Of a stretch of 35,827 nt of DNA, positions 26,303 to 34,714 are shown piece after piece. Below the pieces are notes generated by a model. It was not told the DNA's origin and did no database searches. It saw nothing but the letters and a program-made list of their open reading frames with translations. Location of the stretch: positions 1 through 35,827 of the forward strand of contig QKIH01000074.1 of NCBI GenBank assembly GCA_003249645.1, in the 5' to 3' direction. The translations under genes were made by a program, and so were the position numbers. This DNA comes from Desulfobulbaceae bacterium (lineage in GTDB: Bacteria > Desulfobacterota > Desulfobulbia > Desulfobulbales > Desulfocapsaceae). Numbering within the stretch: position 1 is the stretch's first letter; each line of letters starts with the position of its first letter.

Positions 26303-26523
26303 CTGCCGGGTTTTTCTGAACGGTAGTAGAGAGTCTAATCCAATTCCTCTTAATCCTTTCTTGCCTGTTTCAAGTCATGGGTGAGAAAGGTGAGGGATTT
26401 TTGTGCAGGTGTCAATTGTTCTGCTTGGCTCGTTGGAGCGTTTCTGGTCAAGCATAGGTGTGGATTTCACAAAAGTGTAAAGCAACGACCAGGTGTCTTT
26501 AAAGATGGTCGAATGGGTGTTGT

Positions 26524-26556
26524 GAGACAGTCTCAGAAAAAATATGCGACTGTCTC
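26524..26556 (+). terminator. Possible terminator of the efflux operon
   Basis: A 9-bp perfect stem (26524-26532 with 26548-26556) has a 15-base loop, followed by CTGTTTTG. The T-run is short and it lies about 220 bases after the last efflux gene, so the assignment is weak. Confidence 0.3.
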
Positions 26557-26586
26557 CTGTTTTGCCTTGTGTCTTGAAATTTAAAC

Positions 26587-26615
26587 TTGACTTTTACTCC
26601 CCTTATCGATTTAAT
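26587..26615 (+). promoter_or_regulatory. Sigma70-type promoter of the kor-hdr operon
   Basis: TTGACT (26587-26592), exactly 17 bases, TTTAAT (26610-26615). Transcription from it would give a leader of about 170 bases before korD. Confidence 0.6.
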
Positions 26616-26793
26616 TTTCACTCAGTTATCGTCTCACCTGTGGAAATTCTAAAGAAAATCTGATTGAGACAATCCCCTGCGGCTGCCGACGGCAGCAAAA
26701 AATAGCATGGATGAGAAATGTTCGGTTTCAGGGACAGGTGCGTTCTGAGCCCGGATTGATGGATAAAAACGTTTAACTTTTCAGGAAACAGCT

Positions 26794-27090
26794 ATGGCAT
26801 TCTGGCGACAACCCCTCGACACCCAGGAGATTCAAATCACCAGAGGAGAGGTGTCCATCATCGAGGATCGCTGCAAAGGCTGCGGATACTGTATCGAGTT
26901 TTGCCCGATACACATTCTGACCTTCTCCGATCATTTTAACAAGAAGGGCTATCATCCCCCGAAGATCACCAAGGCGGGTGAGTGTGTCAACTGTCACTAC
27001 TGTGAAATTATATGCCCTGAATTTGCAATCTATTCTGTCAACGCTGCAGACGCGGCAGCAGAGATGGATACATCAATTTCAGCGAGCTAG
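26794..27090 (+). CDS. korD: 2-oxoacid:ferredoxin oxidoreductase delta (ferredoxin) subunit
   Basis: A 98-residue two-cluster ferredoxin. The motifs are CKGCGYCIEFCP and CVNCHYCEIICP, each binding one [4Fe-4S] cluster. It carries electrons from the thiamine-pyrophosphate site of KorB to external ferredoxin or to the Hdr-like partners encoded downstream. The order D-A-B-C, with a 9-base gap before korA, is the standard four-subunit kor/oor layout. AGGAAACAGCT precedes the ATG. Confidence 0.93.
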   Translation: MAFWRQPLDTQEIQITRGEVSIIEDRCKGCGYCIEFCPIHILTFSDHFNKKGYHPPKITKAGECVNCHYCEIICPEFAIYSVNAADAAAEMDTSISAS

Positions 27091-27099
27091 AGGTTGCGT

Positions 27100-28251
27100 A
27101 TGAAACCAGCTGTACGAACAGGAAGTTACTACATGACAGGAGACGTTGCCTGTGCCGAAGGCGCTATTGCGGCAGGATGTCTCTTCTTCGGGGCGTACCC
27201 GATTACACCTGCTACCGAGGTCGCTGAACACATGGCGGAGCGTCTGCCCGATGTCGGCGGCACCTTCATCCAGATGGAAGACGAGATTGCCGCAATCGCT
27301 TCAATTCTCGGTGCTGCCTGGACAGGTGTCAAATCAATGACCGCCACATCCGGGCCCGGCTTTTCGCTGATGATGGAAAACTTAGGCCTTGGTGTCTGCA
27401 CCGAGACACCCTGCGTGATCATCAATGTGCAGCGTACCGGTCCGTCAACAGGGCTGCCGACCCAGACAGGGCAGGGTGATATGATGCAGGCCCGCTGGGG
27501 ATCGCATGGCGACTATGAACTGATTGCCCTTGCCCCTTCCTCTCCGCAGGATTGTTTCTACCACACTATTCTCGCCTTTAACCTGAGCGAAAAATACCGG
27601 GTGCCGGTGCTCGTCATGGCCGATGAGATCGTCGGACACATGAGTGAGAAGGTGGTCATACCCGATGCAAAAGAGATTAAGCTTGAGTCAAGACCGAAGC
27701 CGAAAGGCAGAAAAGACCGTTTCAAACTCTATGAACCGGGCCCGAACGGTGTCGCGCCGATGCCTTCGATCGGTGAAGGGTATAACGTCCATGTGACCGG
27801 TCTGACCCATGATGAGCGGGGATATCCTGCCATGGATACCGAAGAGCAGGAGAATATGCTTGCCCGCATCAAGGGCAAGATTCGCAATAACCTTGATGAT
27901 ATCATCCATACTGAAGAATATATGATGGACGATGCCGACATCGTTATCGTTTCATACGGCATTTCAACCCGTACCGGCCTCACCGCAGTTGATGAAGCGA
28001 GAAAACTCGGCTACAAGGTCGGCCTCTTCAGGCTGATCACCGTCTGGCCGTTTCCGGAGCAGAAAATCCATGAAATCGCAAGCCGGGTCAAGGGACTTAT
28101 CACCATAGAAATCAACCTCGGCCAGGTTCATTACGAAGTTGAGCGCTGTGCCCACGGCCAGGCCGAGACCCATCTGGTAGGATCTGCCGGCGGTAAAATT
28201 ATTCACCCGGACAAAGTCGTATCACTTATCAAGGAGGTCTTTCAGCCATGA
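27100..28251 (+). CDS. korA: 2-oxoglutarate:ferredoxin oxidoreductase alpha subunit
   Basis: The large pyrimidine-domain subunit (383 residues) of the thiamine-dependent complex that oxidises a 2-oxoacid with CoA to an acyl-CoA, CO2 and reduced ferredoxin. The start has GDVACAEGAIAAGCLFFGAYPITPATEVAEHM, with the conserved YPITP, and then the QMEDEIAAI segment with the catalytic-region Glu. TSGPGFSLMMENLGL and GLPTQTGQGD are also conserved. The sequence is KorA-like rather than pyruvate- or branched-chain-like, so 2-oxoglutarate is the likely substrate. ATG at 27100 has AGAGG upstream; a TTG two codons earlier is less likely. Confidence 0.93.
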   Translation: MKPAVRTGSYYMTGDVACAEGAIAAGCLFFGAYPITPATEVAEHMAERLPDVGGTFIQMEDEIAAIASILGAAWTGVKSMTATSGPGFSLMMENLGLGVCTETPCVIINVQRTGPSTGLPTQTGQGDMMQARWGSHGDYELIALAPSSPQDCFYHTILAFNLSEKYRVPVLVMADEIVGHMSEKVVIPDAKEIKLESRPKPKGRKDRFKLYEPGPNGVAPMPSIGEGYNVHVTGLTHDERGYPAMDTEEQENMLARIKGKIRNNLDDIIHTEEYMMDDADIVIVSYGISTRTGLTAVDEARKLGYKVGLFRLITVWPFPEQKIHEIASRVKGLITIEINLGQVHYEVERCAHGQAETHLVGSAGGKIIHPDKVVSLIKEVFQP

Positions 28252-29099
28252 CGAAAAATCCAAAACCGCTTGGAAAAAATCCCGTCGGCCACCCGCTGGA
28301 CGACCTGATCCGTACTGAACGGATTCCGCACATCTGGTGTTCCGGCTGCGGAATCGGTACCGTGTTTTCGTCGTGTCTCAGTGCCATCAAGGCAACCGAG
28401 ATACCCTATAACGAATTTACCATGGTCTCGGGCATCGGCTGTTCCGCACGTGCTGCAGGATATATTAAGGTTGATTCGTTCCATACCACCCATGGCCGCG
28501 CCATTCCCTTTGCCAGCGGCATTAAAATGGCCAAACCTGATTTGAATGTCATCGTCTTTTCCGGTGACGGTGATCTCTTTGCCATCGGCGGCAACCATTT
28601 TATCCATGCAGCCAGACGTAATATGGATATGACGGTTATCTGCGTCAACAACCTCATCTACGGTATGACCGGAGGCCAGGTTGCAGCCACAACACCTGCA
28701 AACGCCAAGACCACTACAACACCATTCGGTAACCCTGATGCCCCGTTTAACCTGCCGCTTTTGGCCTACGCATCCGGTGCTTCCTATGTTGCCCGCTGGA
28801 CAATCCTGCACGTGCGTGATCTGACCAACGCCATAAACGAAGCAATCAGGCACCGGGGCTTTTCCTTTATCGAAGTGCTTGCACCGTGTCCGATCAATTA
28901 CGGCCGCCGGAATAAAGAAAAGCCATTGGATACACTGAAGCTCTACCGAGAAAACACTATCATTAAAAACGGTGCCGATCCGGCCATAGCCGATGTTGAT
29001 TTTGACCGGGGGGTTATTCTCGGAACCTTTATCAACAGAGATCGCAGCACCTGTGATGATATGTACGAAGCGACTTGTCGCCGTAACAGTGAGGACTAA
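28248..29099 (+). CDS. korB: 2-oxoglutarate:ferredoxin oxidoreductase beta subunit (TPP-binding)
   Basis: The thiamine-pyrophosphate-binding subunit, 283 residues. WCSGCGIG and GIGCSARA supply cysteines of the proximal iron-sulfur cluster. GDGDLFAIGGNHFIHAARRN followed by VNNLIYGMTGGQ is the TPP/Mg motif (GDG-x-N-N). FHTTHGRAIPFASGIKMA is diagnostic of the family. It overlaps korA by four bases and has a perfect AAGGAGGT ribosome binding site within the end of korA. Confidence 0.94.
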   Translation: MTKNPKPLGKNPVGHPLDDLIRTERIPHIWCSGCGIGTVFSSCLSAIKATEIPYNEFTMVSGIGCSARAAGYIKVDSFHTTHGRAIPFASGIKMAKPDLNVIVFSGDGDLFAIGGNHFIHAARRNMDMTVICVNNLIYGMTGGQVAATTPANAKTTTTPFGNPDAPFNLPLLAYASGASYVARWTILHVRDLTNAINEAIRHRGFSFIEVLAPCPINYGRRNKEKPLDTLKLYRENTIIKNGADPAIADVDFDRGVILGTFINRDRSTCDDMYEATCRRNSED

Positions 29100-29103
29100 T
29101 ATT

Positions 29104-29709
29104 ATGACGACTTCTACCCAAACTGTTGCCAGCCAGAAAGAGATCATCGTTACCGGATTCGGCGGTCAGGGCATCATTCTTGCCGGGAAAATTATCGGCA
29201 TGGCGGCCTCTCTCGGAGACAATAAAGAATCTACCTTAACCCAGGCCTACGGCCCGGAATCACGCGGCGGCGCCTGTAATGCCCAGGTGATTATTTCCGA
29301 TCGGCCCATTCATTATCCCTATGTGCAGAAGCCGCATATCCTGCTGGCCCTGTCACAGGCGGGCTATGATAAATTTGCCGGATTGCTAGAAAAGGAATCC
29401 ATTCTGCTTACTGATCAGGATCTTGTCCCCAATGTAAACGTTACGTGTGCACACTATGAGATCGCCGCGACCAGAATGGCTGAAAAAATAGGTCACAAGA
29501 TGATGGCAAACATTATCATGATCGGCTTTTTCACTGCAATTACCGGCGGCATCAGTAAAAAAGCGGCTGAAGATACAGTGCTCAATTCGGTGCCGAAAGG
29601 AACGGAGGAGAAAAACCTCAAAGCCTTTAATCAGGGGTACGATTACGGAATTTCCACGCTGAAAGGAAAAGAGAAGCGTGCTGCAGGAAAGACAGGAGCC
29701 ATTGCATAA
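29104..29709 (+). CDS. korC: 2-oxoglutarate:ferredoxin oxidoreductase gamma subunit
   Basis: The gamma domain of the complex, 201 residues. The N-terminal GFGGQGIILAGKIIGMAAS is the family Gly-rich signature, followed by TQAYGPESRGGACNAQVIIS. It binds the CoA side of the active site. The ATG at 29104 is chosen because the conserved region begins 12 residues later; an open frame further upstream overlaps korB and is not conserved-looking. Its TAA overlaps the ATG of the next gene, so the Hdr-like genes are translationally coupled to kor. Confidence 0.93.
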   Translation: MTTSTQTVASQKEIIVTGFGGQGIILAGKIIGMAASLGDNKESTLTQAYGPESRGGACNAQVIISDRPIHYPYVQKPHILLALSQAGYDKFAGLLEKESILLTDQDLVPNVNVTCAHYEIAATRMAEKIGHKMMANIIMIGFFTAITGGISKKAAEDTVLNSVPKGTEEKNLKAFNQGYDYGISTLKGKEKRAAGKTGAIA

Positions 29710-32700
29710 TGACACGACAGAAAGAAAGACTTCACCGGGTGATTGTGCTGGGTGCTACCCCGGAAGGTATAGCGGCTACCAATAAGCTTGGTGAGCTGGG
29801 CATCCCGGTTACGCTGGTTGATGCCGAAGCGGATCTCAATGTAAAACTTGCCGATGATGCCTACCGCATGCAGTCGGGAGTGACATTTAACTATGCCCAT
29901 CGTCCCGGCCTGATCCGTATCCTGCGCAACAGCAGAATCCGTACTATCCTGCCGGCTAAAATTTCAACGATCAAGCATACTCCGCAGGGTTTTAGTGTGC
30001 GGGTGCAGAAAGAGCAGACCTATGTCGATGCTGCCAATTGTGTTCTGTGCGGAAAATGTGTCGAGATCTGCCCGGTAACCAGCTGCGAGGGTACAAAACC
30101 GGTCGGTTTTGCATCACGTAAAAGTCTGCCGGGGCGTGCGGCGATTGATAAGCGCCAGAAGCCTCTTTGTCAGGCCAGCTGCCCGCTTGGCGTCAATGCT
30201 CAGGGCTATGTGGCGCTGGCTGCCCAGGGAAAATATGAAGAGGCTTTAAGCCTTATACGACAGAAAAACATCCTGCCGGGAATTTGCGGCAGAATCTGTG
30301 TCCATCCCTGTGAAGAGAGCTGCCGCCGGGGTGAACTCGATGATGCCGTATCTATTCGGGCAATCAAACGCTTTCTTGCCGATTATGTTGAAGAAAACGG
30401 TAAGGCCGCTGAGCTTGTTGAAAAAGCCGTCGCAGGCAAAAACGGCAAAAAAGTCGCTATAATAGGCTCCGGTCCGGCAGGACTTGCTGCTGCGGCTGAT
30501 CTTGCCAGAAAGGGGTTTGGCGTCACCGTTTATGAAAAATGTGAAAAACCGGGCGGGCTGCTTCGTTACGGAATCGGTGAGCACCGTCTGCCTGCTGATG
30601 TCCTTGAGCGTGAGCTGAAATATATTGAAGATATGGGTGTGGTCTTCTCCTGCGGGCAGGAGATCAATCTTGAAAAGGACCTGACCGCGCTCAGTAGAAA
30701 ATACGATGCGACCCTGATCAGCGCAGGAAGCTGGACAGACCGGAAACTCGGTGCTCCGGGGGAAGACCTTGATGGTGTTGAAGGCTGTATTTCATTCTTG
30801 AGCCGCAGACAGCACCAGCAGGTTGATGTGAAGAAGAAAAAGGTTGCGGTAATCGGCGATGGAAACTCCGCCTTTGATCTTGCCAGAACACTTGCCCGTC
30901 TTGGTGCGAATGTAACCATGCTCTCCTGGTTTTCCCAGGCAGAAATTCCCGCTGATAAAGATGAGATTCGAGAGGCCCTGGAAGAGGGTATTACCATTAA
31001 AGACCGTACCCAGGTGACGGCCTTTCTGGGTAAAAAAGGAAAATTTGAGGCGCTTGAGTGCAGGGCTACAAAACCAGGCAAGGTCAGCGGAAACGGCATC
31101 GCCTGGCCGGTCGTCGATGAGCGCAAGAAGCCTCAGGAGGAAAAGTTTGATCTGGCCTATGTTGCCATCGGCCAGGTCGGCACATTTGCGCCTGACACCA
31201 GGACTCCATTTGAGGTGTCTGGCCGCGGCGCTATCGTCATTGATGACTATCAACGAACCAGTGTCAGAGGCATCTATGCTGCAGGAGATGCGGTAACCGG
31301 GCCCTCCACTGTTGTTCACGCCATGGCTTCTGGTACTCATGCGGCAGAAGTAATTCATGCAGATCTGAGTGGTGAATTGATAGGGCTTGCCAGAACTAGG
31401 CCGCTTGAATTTGCTTTTCCACCGATCTCGACCGATCTGCCGAAACAGAAGCGCAGAGAGATGCCTGAGCGTCAACCGGCCGAACGTGTTAAAGGTTTTG
31501 ATGAAGTCGCGCTGGGGCTTTCTGAATTGCAGGTTGCCGCAGAGGCAAAACGTTGTCTGCAGTGCGGTGTATGTTCGGAATGTTTTCAGTGTGTTGATGC
31601 ATGCGATGCGATTGGTGCAATCAACCATCAGCAGACAGAGGGTGAAACGGTTGAATATGGCGGCGTGATTATTATTGCCGACCCGGATATGGCGACAACT
31701 GTTCGTGGTGAAGATATTATCCGCGCGTACGGGCCGAAGGCGGCACGCACCGATGTGAATGACATGATCGTGCGCGGCTTTGACGCGGCTGCCAAGGCCA
31801 TGACCCTGCTCGGCGGATCATCTCACCGCACCAAAGGACACGGTCTCGCCGCTTCAACACCGGATGCAGGTCTTTCTCCGGAGATTCGTATTGGCATTTT
31901 CGCCTGTCGCTGCAATGATTCTCTCGGCTGGCTCAGCGGTATGGACAGTTATCTGGCCGAGAAGGAAGCAGGAGACGCGAGCATCGTTCATGTCGAAACC
32001 CTGAATGCAGCGTGTACTAAAGGCGGGGCTGAGGCAATCATTAAGAGAACCCGTGAAAAAGGCTTGACCAGAATCGTGCTTGCCTCATGCGTATGCTGCC
32101 CGCTCAACTTTGTCTGCAGTGCCTGTACCGACCAGCGCAGCAGATTAAAAGACAGTCTCTTTCACGGCACCGGCATCAGCCGTTCCATGGTGGAGACCTG
32201 CAACCTGCGCGGTGAAATTCTGCGGCTCATTGAAACAAAACCCGAGCTGGCCATGGAACGCTTTGAAGGTCTGCTTCATCGCTCCATTGAACGGGCGAAG
32301 GTTCTCAAGCCGCTTCCGGCAGTTGATAGAAATTACAACTTTGCAACAGCAGTCATCGGTAGTTCACAGGCTGCGGTAAACAGCGCCTTGTACCTTGCTG
32401 AAACCGATCATGATGTCTTTCATTTCGGCACCCAGGAACAACCGCTTGACCAGGAGCTTGACCACCCGAATATTCACAGCTTTATCGGCTGGAATGTTGT
32501 TGCAGTAAGCGGCAATATCGGCGATTTCCAGATTCTTGTCGAGTCAACGGAGGGACAGCAGGTTATCCGTGCCGGTACGGTTATCATGGGCGAAAAAGCA
32601 CGCCGCAATATGCCCTATACCTACCAGCAGGGACTGCCGGCAAAACGGGTGGAGCAAACAGTCCAGAAAGCAAATGTTACCGGTATCCCGTTTTCCTACC

Positions 32701-33089
32701 CTTGTGCCACTTCGGTACCGGGTCTCTTTCTTGCCGAGGCACCGGGTCTCAATGTGTCCAAGCTCAAGAAAGGTGCGGCAGCAGCCCTTATGGCAGCCAC
32801 ATCACTGCCGCGCGGTCCGAGACAGTCTAAAGGTTTTACTGTGACTATCAACACCTCCTGGTGCCGTGGCTGCGGTCGTTGTACAGAGGTATGTCCGTAC
32901 CATGCAGTGACATTTCAGGAAAATAAGGTCGGCGGCTGGCAGGCACGAATAGACGAGGCCATCTGCAAGGGCTGCGGTAACTGTATATCGGTCTGCCCGA
33001 CTGGTGCTGCCGATAGTCCATATAGAAATCATGAATATCTCGAGCAGACACTTGAGGTAATTCTTCAGAGTGATGCATCCCATGAATAA
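29709..33089 (+). CDS. Mosaic HdrA/GltD-like iron-sulfur flavoprotein (1126 aa)
   Basis: A very large electron-transfer protein built from pieces of two families. Residues 10-125 follow the HdrA flavin domain (VIVLGATPEGIAATNKLGEL) up to its inserted ferredoxin motif (C111-C114-C117-C121), but lack the Cys/Sec CxxU segment. Residues about 150-560 form a complete GltD/NfnB-like module: the cysteine-rich N-region (C154, C158, C193, C197, C201, C205), FAD site IIGSGPAG (251-258) and NAD(P)H site VIGDGNSA (381-388). A cysteine cluster follows at 616-632. Residues 727-870 match the HdrA N-domain. Residues 878-965 are a second, degenerate Rossmann fold (AVIGSSQAAV). Two [4Fe-4S] motifs close it (C1052/1055/1058/1062 and C1086/1089/1092/1096). 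It likely feeds or draws electrons at NAD(P)H within an Hdr-type complex. Confidence 0.85.
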   Translation: MTRQKERLHRVIVLGATPEGIAATNKLGELGIPVTLVDAEADLNVKLADDAYRMQSGVTFNYAHRPGLIRILRNSRIRTILPAKISTIKHTPQGFSVRVQKEQTYVDAANCVLCGKCVEICPVTSCEGTKPVGFASRKSLPGRAAIDKRQKPLCQASCPLGVNAQGYVALAAQGKYEEALSLIRQKNILPGICGRICVHPCEESCRRGELDDAVSIRAIKRFLADYVEENGKAAELVEKAVAGKNGKKVAIIGSGPAGLAAAADLARKGFGVTVYEKCEKPGGLLRYGIGEHRLPADVLERELKYIEDMGVVFSCGQEINLEKDLTALSRKYDATLISAGSWTDRKLGAPGEDLDGVEGCISFLSRRQHQQVDVKKKKVAVIGDGNSAFDLARTLARLGANVTMLSWFSQAEIPADKDEIREALEEGITIKDRTQVTAFLGKKGKFEALECRATKPGKVSGNGIAWPVVDERKKPQEEKFDLAYVAIGQVGTFAPDTRTPFEVSGRGAIVIDDYQRTSVRGIYAAGDAVTGPSTVVHAMASGTHAAEVIHADLSGELIGLARTRPLEFAFPPISTDLPKQKRREMPERQPAERVKGFDEVALGLSELQVAAEAKRCLQCGVCSECFQCVDACDAIGAINHQQTEGETVEYGGVIIIADPDMATTVRGEDIIRAYGPKAARTDVNDMIVRGFDAAAKAMTLLGGSSHRTKGHGLAASTPDAGLSPEIRIGIFACRCNDSLGWLSGMDSYLAEKEAGDASIVHVETLNAACTKGGAEAIIKRTREKGLTRIVLASCVCCPLNFVCSACTDQRSRLKDSLFHGTGISRSMVETCNLRGEILRLIETKPELAMERFEGLLHRSIERAKVLKPLPAVDRNYNFATAVIGSSQAAVNSALYLAETDHDVFHFGTQEQPLDQELDHPNIHSFIGWNVVAVSGNIGDFQILVESTEGQQVIRAGTVIMGEKARRNMPYTYQQGLPAKRVEQTVQKANVTGIPFSYPCATSVPGLFLAEAPGLNVSKLKKGAAAALMAATSLPRGPRQSKGFTVTINTSWCRGCGRCTEVCPYHAVTFQENKVGGWQARIDEAICKGCGNCISVCPTGAADSPYRNHEYLEQTLEVILQSDASHE

Positions 33090-34695
33090 AGCAACTATGA
33101 ATCGGCAAAAGAAGGTAATACTCTTTCTCTGCAACTGGAGTCCTCATGCAGCATTTCTCCATTTGCAGGATGACAAGCGGGATATCCCCGATGAAGTGCG
33201 CATGGTGCGTGTGCCGTGCAGTGGCCGTGTAGACCGTTCGCTGGTATTGAAGGCCTTTGCCATGGGGGCAGATGGTGTTGCCCTGATAGGCTGTGCACCG
33301 GGAACCTGCCGTTACGGCTCGGGTACTCCCACCTCTCTGCGAAATACCGATGATACCGGTCGAATTATCGATCTCATGGGAATAGGGCAGGAAAGGCTTC
33401 GTTTTGCCTCTTTTCTTCCGGAACAATCAGATGATCTGCTGGAGTTTCTCCAGTCATTTTTGAATGAGTTAAGAGATCTTGGCCCGACCCCGGTTAAAGC
33501 TCTGGCGGAAGAGGCGGCAAAGGTGAAAAATGTTGTGCCGCCTAAAGATGCCGTTGCTGCACTGGTGGCAAAGCACGAAATACATGCCTGTCAGGACTGC
33601 GGTAAATGCTCTTCGGCATGCCCGCTGGCACTGGTCGGCAAACCGTTTTCTGCCCGCGGCATCGCCACTTCGGTTATCAATAATGAGCTGTACAAGAAAA
33701 ATGTACAGGAGAACGTATGGTCCTGTCTTACCTGCGGACTGTGCTACCAGCGCTGTCCGTCTGCGGTGAATTTTCCGGCCTTCATCAAGGATCTGCGTAA
33801 TCTCTATAGAAAAAACACCATTCATGGTCATGAGGCACATGCAGGTTTTCTCCATTCGCTGATGCGTTCCATGGCATCGCCTGAAATGATTCCTCAGCGG
33901 TGGCGTGAGATGCCTAAGGAACTGCAGATAGATGATGAGTCAAAGGTGCTCTTTTACGGTGGCTGTGCGCCGTATTTTGATATCTTTTTCGGCAAGCACA
34001 TGAAGCTTGAGACTGAAAAGATCCTCTTTGACAGCATCAGGCTGCTCAACTTCTTTGACGTGACGCCAAGATTGCTGAAAGACGAACGCTGCTGCGGTCA
34101 TGATCTGCTCTGGTCCGGCGAGGCTGAGCATTTCATGAAAGTTGCGGCACTGAACGTCGAAAGGCTCAACAGCCTCGGAATCGAGAAGATGATCACCTCC
34201 TGTCCGGAATGCTACATGACCTTTAATACCACTTATCCGGAACACGGCCTGAAACTGAACTTTGAGGTGGTTCATCTCTACGAGTTCCTTGAAAAAGAGA
34301 TTGAGCGCGGTGCCGTGGCTTTTTCGGCCCTTGACCGGGCGATCACCTTTCAGGATTCCTGTCGCCTCTGCCGCCTTGAGGGAAAAGCGGAGTTGCCGAG
34401 AAAGCTGCTTGAGAACATCAAGTCAAAGCAGTTTACCGAGATGCGTGAATCGGGCAATGCTGCAATGTGCTGCGGTAATACCGCCTGGACTGGCTGCGAC
34501 AGCTATTCAAAGGCCATGCAGGTCAAACGGCTGCAGCAGGCAGGAGAGACCGGGGCCGATCTGTTGATCACCTCGTGTCCAAAATGCCAGATTCATCTTC
34601 AATGCACCATGCAGGATCCTTTCCGCAGTGAAGAGCTGCAGATCGAAATGCAGGATTTAGCCAGTGTGATTGTGCAGACCATCCACTGGAAATAG
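33073..34695 (+). CDS. Fused MvhD-HdrC-HdrB-like protein
   Basis: About 540 residues uniting three subunits of the heterodisulfide reductase system. Residues 15-110 are MvhD/FrhD-like ([2Fe-2S] protein), with C20, C49, C74 and C79, but the second cysteine of the usual CNWC is Ser23. Residues 170-230 are HdrC-like, with two [4Fe-4S] motifs (C173-C183 and C218-C228). Residues 290-520 are HdrB-like with two complete CCG domains (C298, C340-C341, C377-C380; and C430, C466-C467, C502-C505), which in HdrB bind noncubane clusters at the disulfide-reducing site. The start is uncertain: ATG at 33073, 33082 and 33097 are in frame, all overlapping or just following the previous gene, and none has a clear ribosome binding site. 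Confidence 0.88.
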   Translation: MHPMNKATMNRQKKVILFLCNWSPHAAFLHLQDDKRDIPDEVRMVRVPCSGRVDRSLVLKAFAMGADGVALIGCAPGTCRYGSGTPTSLRNTDDTGRIIDLMGIGQERLRFASFLPEQSDDLLEFLQSFLNELRDLGPTPVKALAEEAAKVKNVVPPKDAVAALVAKHEIHACQDCGKCSSACPLALVGKPFSARGIATSVINNELYKKNVQENVWSCLTCGLCYQRCPSAVNFPAFIKDLRNLYRKNTIHGHEAHAGFLHSLMRSMASPEMIPQRWREMPKELQIDDESKVLFYGGCAPYFDIFFGKHMKLETEKILFDSIRLLNFFDVTPRLLKDERCCGHDLLWSGEAEHFMKVAALNVERLNSLGIEKMITSCPECYMTFNTTYPEHGLKLNFEVVHLYEFLEKEIERGAVAFSALDRAITFQDSCRLCRLEGKAELPRKLLENIKSKQFTEMRESGNAAMCCGNTAWTGCDSYSKAMQVKRLQQAGETGADLLITSCPKCQIHLQCTMQDPFRSEELQIEMQDLASVIVQTIHWK

Positions 34696-34714
34696 GATTA
34701 TATCGGAGAAAATT

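Larger units (their letters stand above)
26303..26793. other. Intergenic region and kor-operon leader
   Basis: About 490 bases. It contains a hairpin at 26524-26556 (GAGACAGTC and GACTGTCTC), a good promoter at 26587-26615, and then about 170 bases of untranslated leader with a short stem GCTGCC/GGCAGC at 26683-26697. A 67-codon plus-strand frame here has no gene-like content. Confidence 0.5.

Noticed and set aside
26381..26584. 67-codon plus-strand frame between ybhR and korD
   Set aside because: No homologous features, no good start signal, and it spans a hairpin; treated as non-coding.
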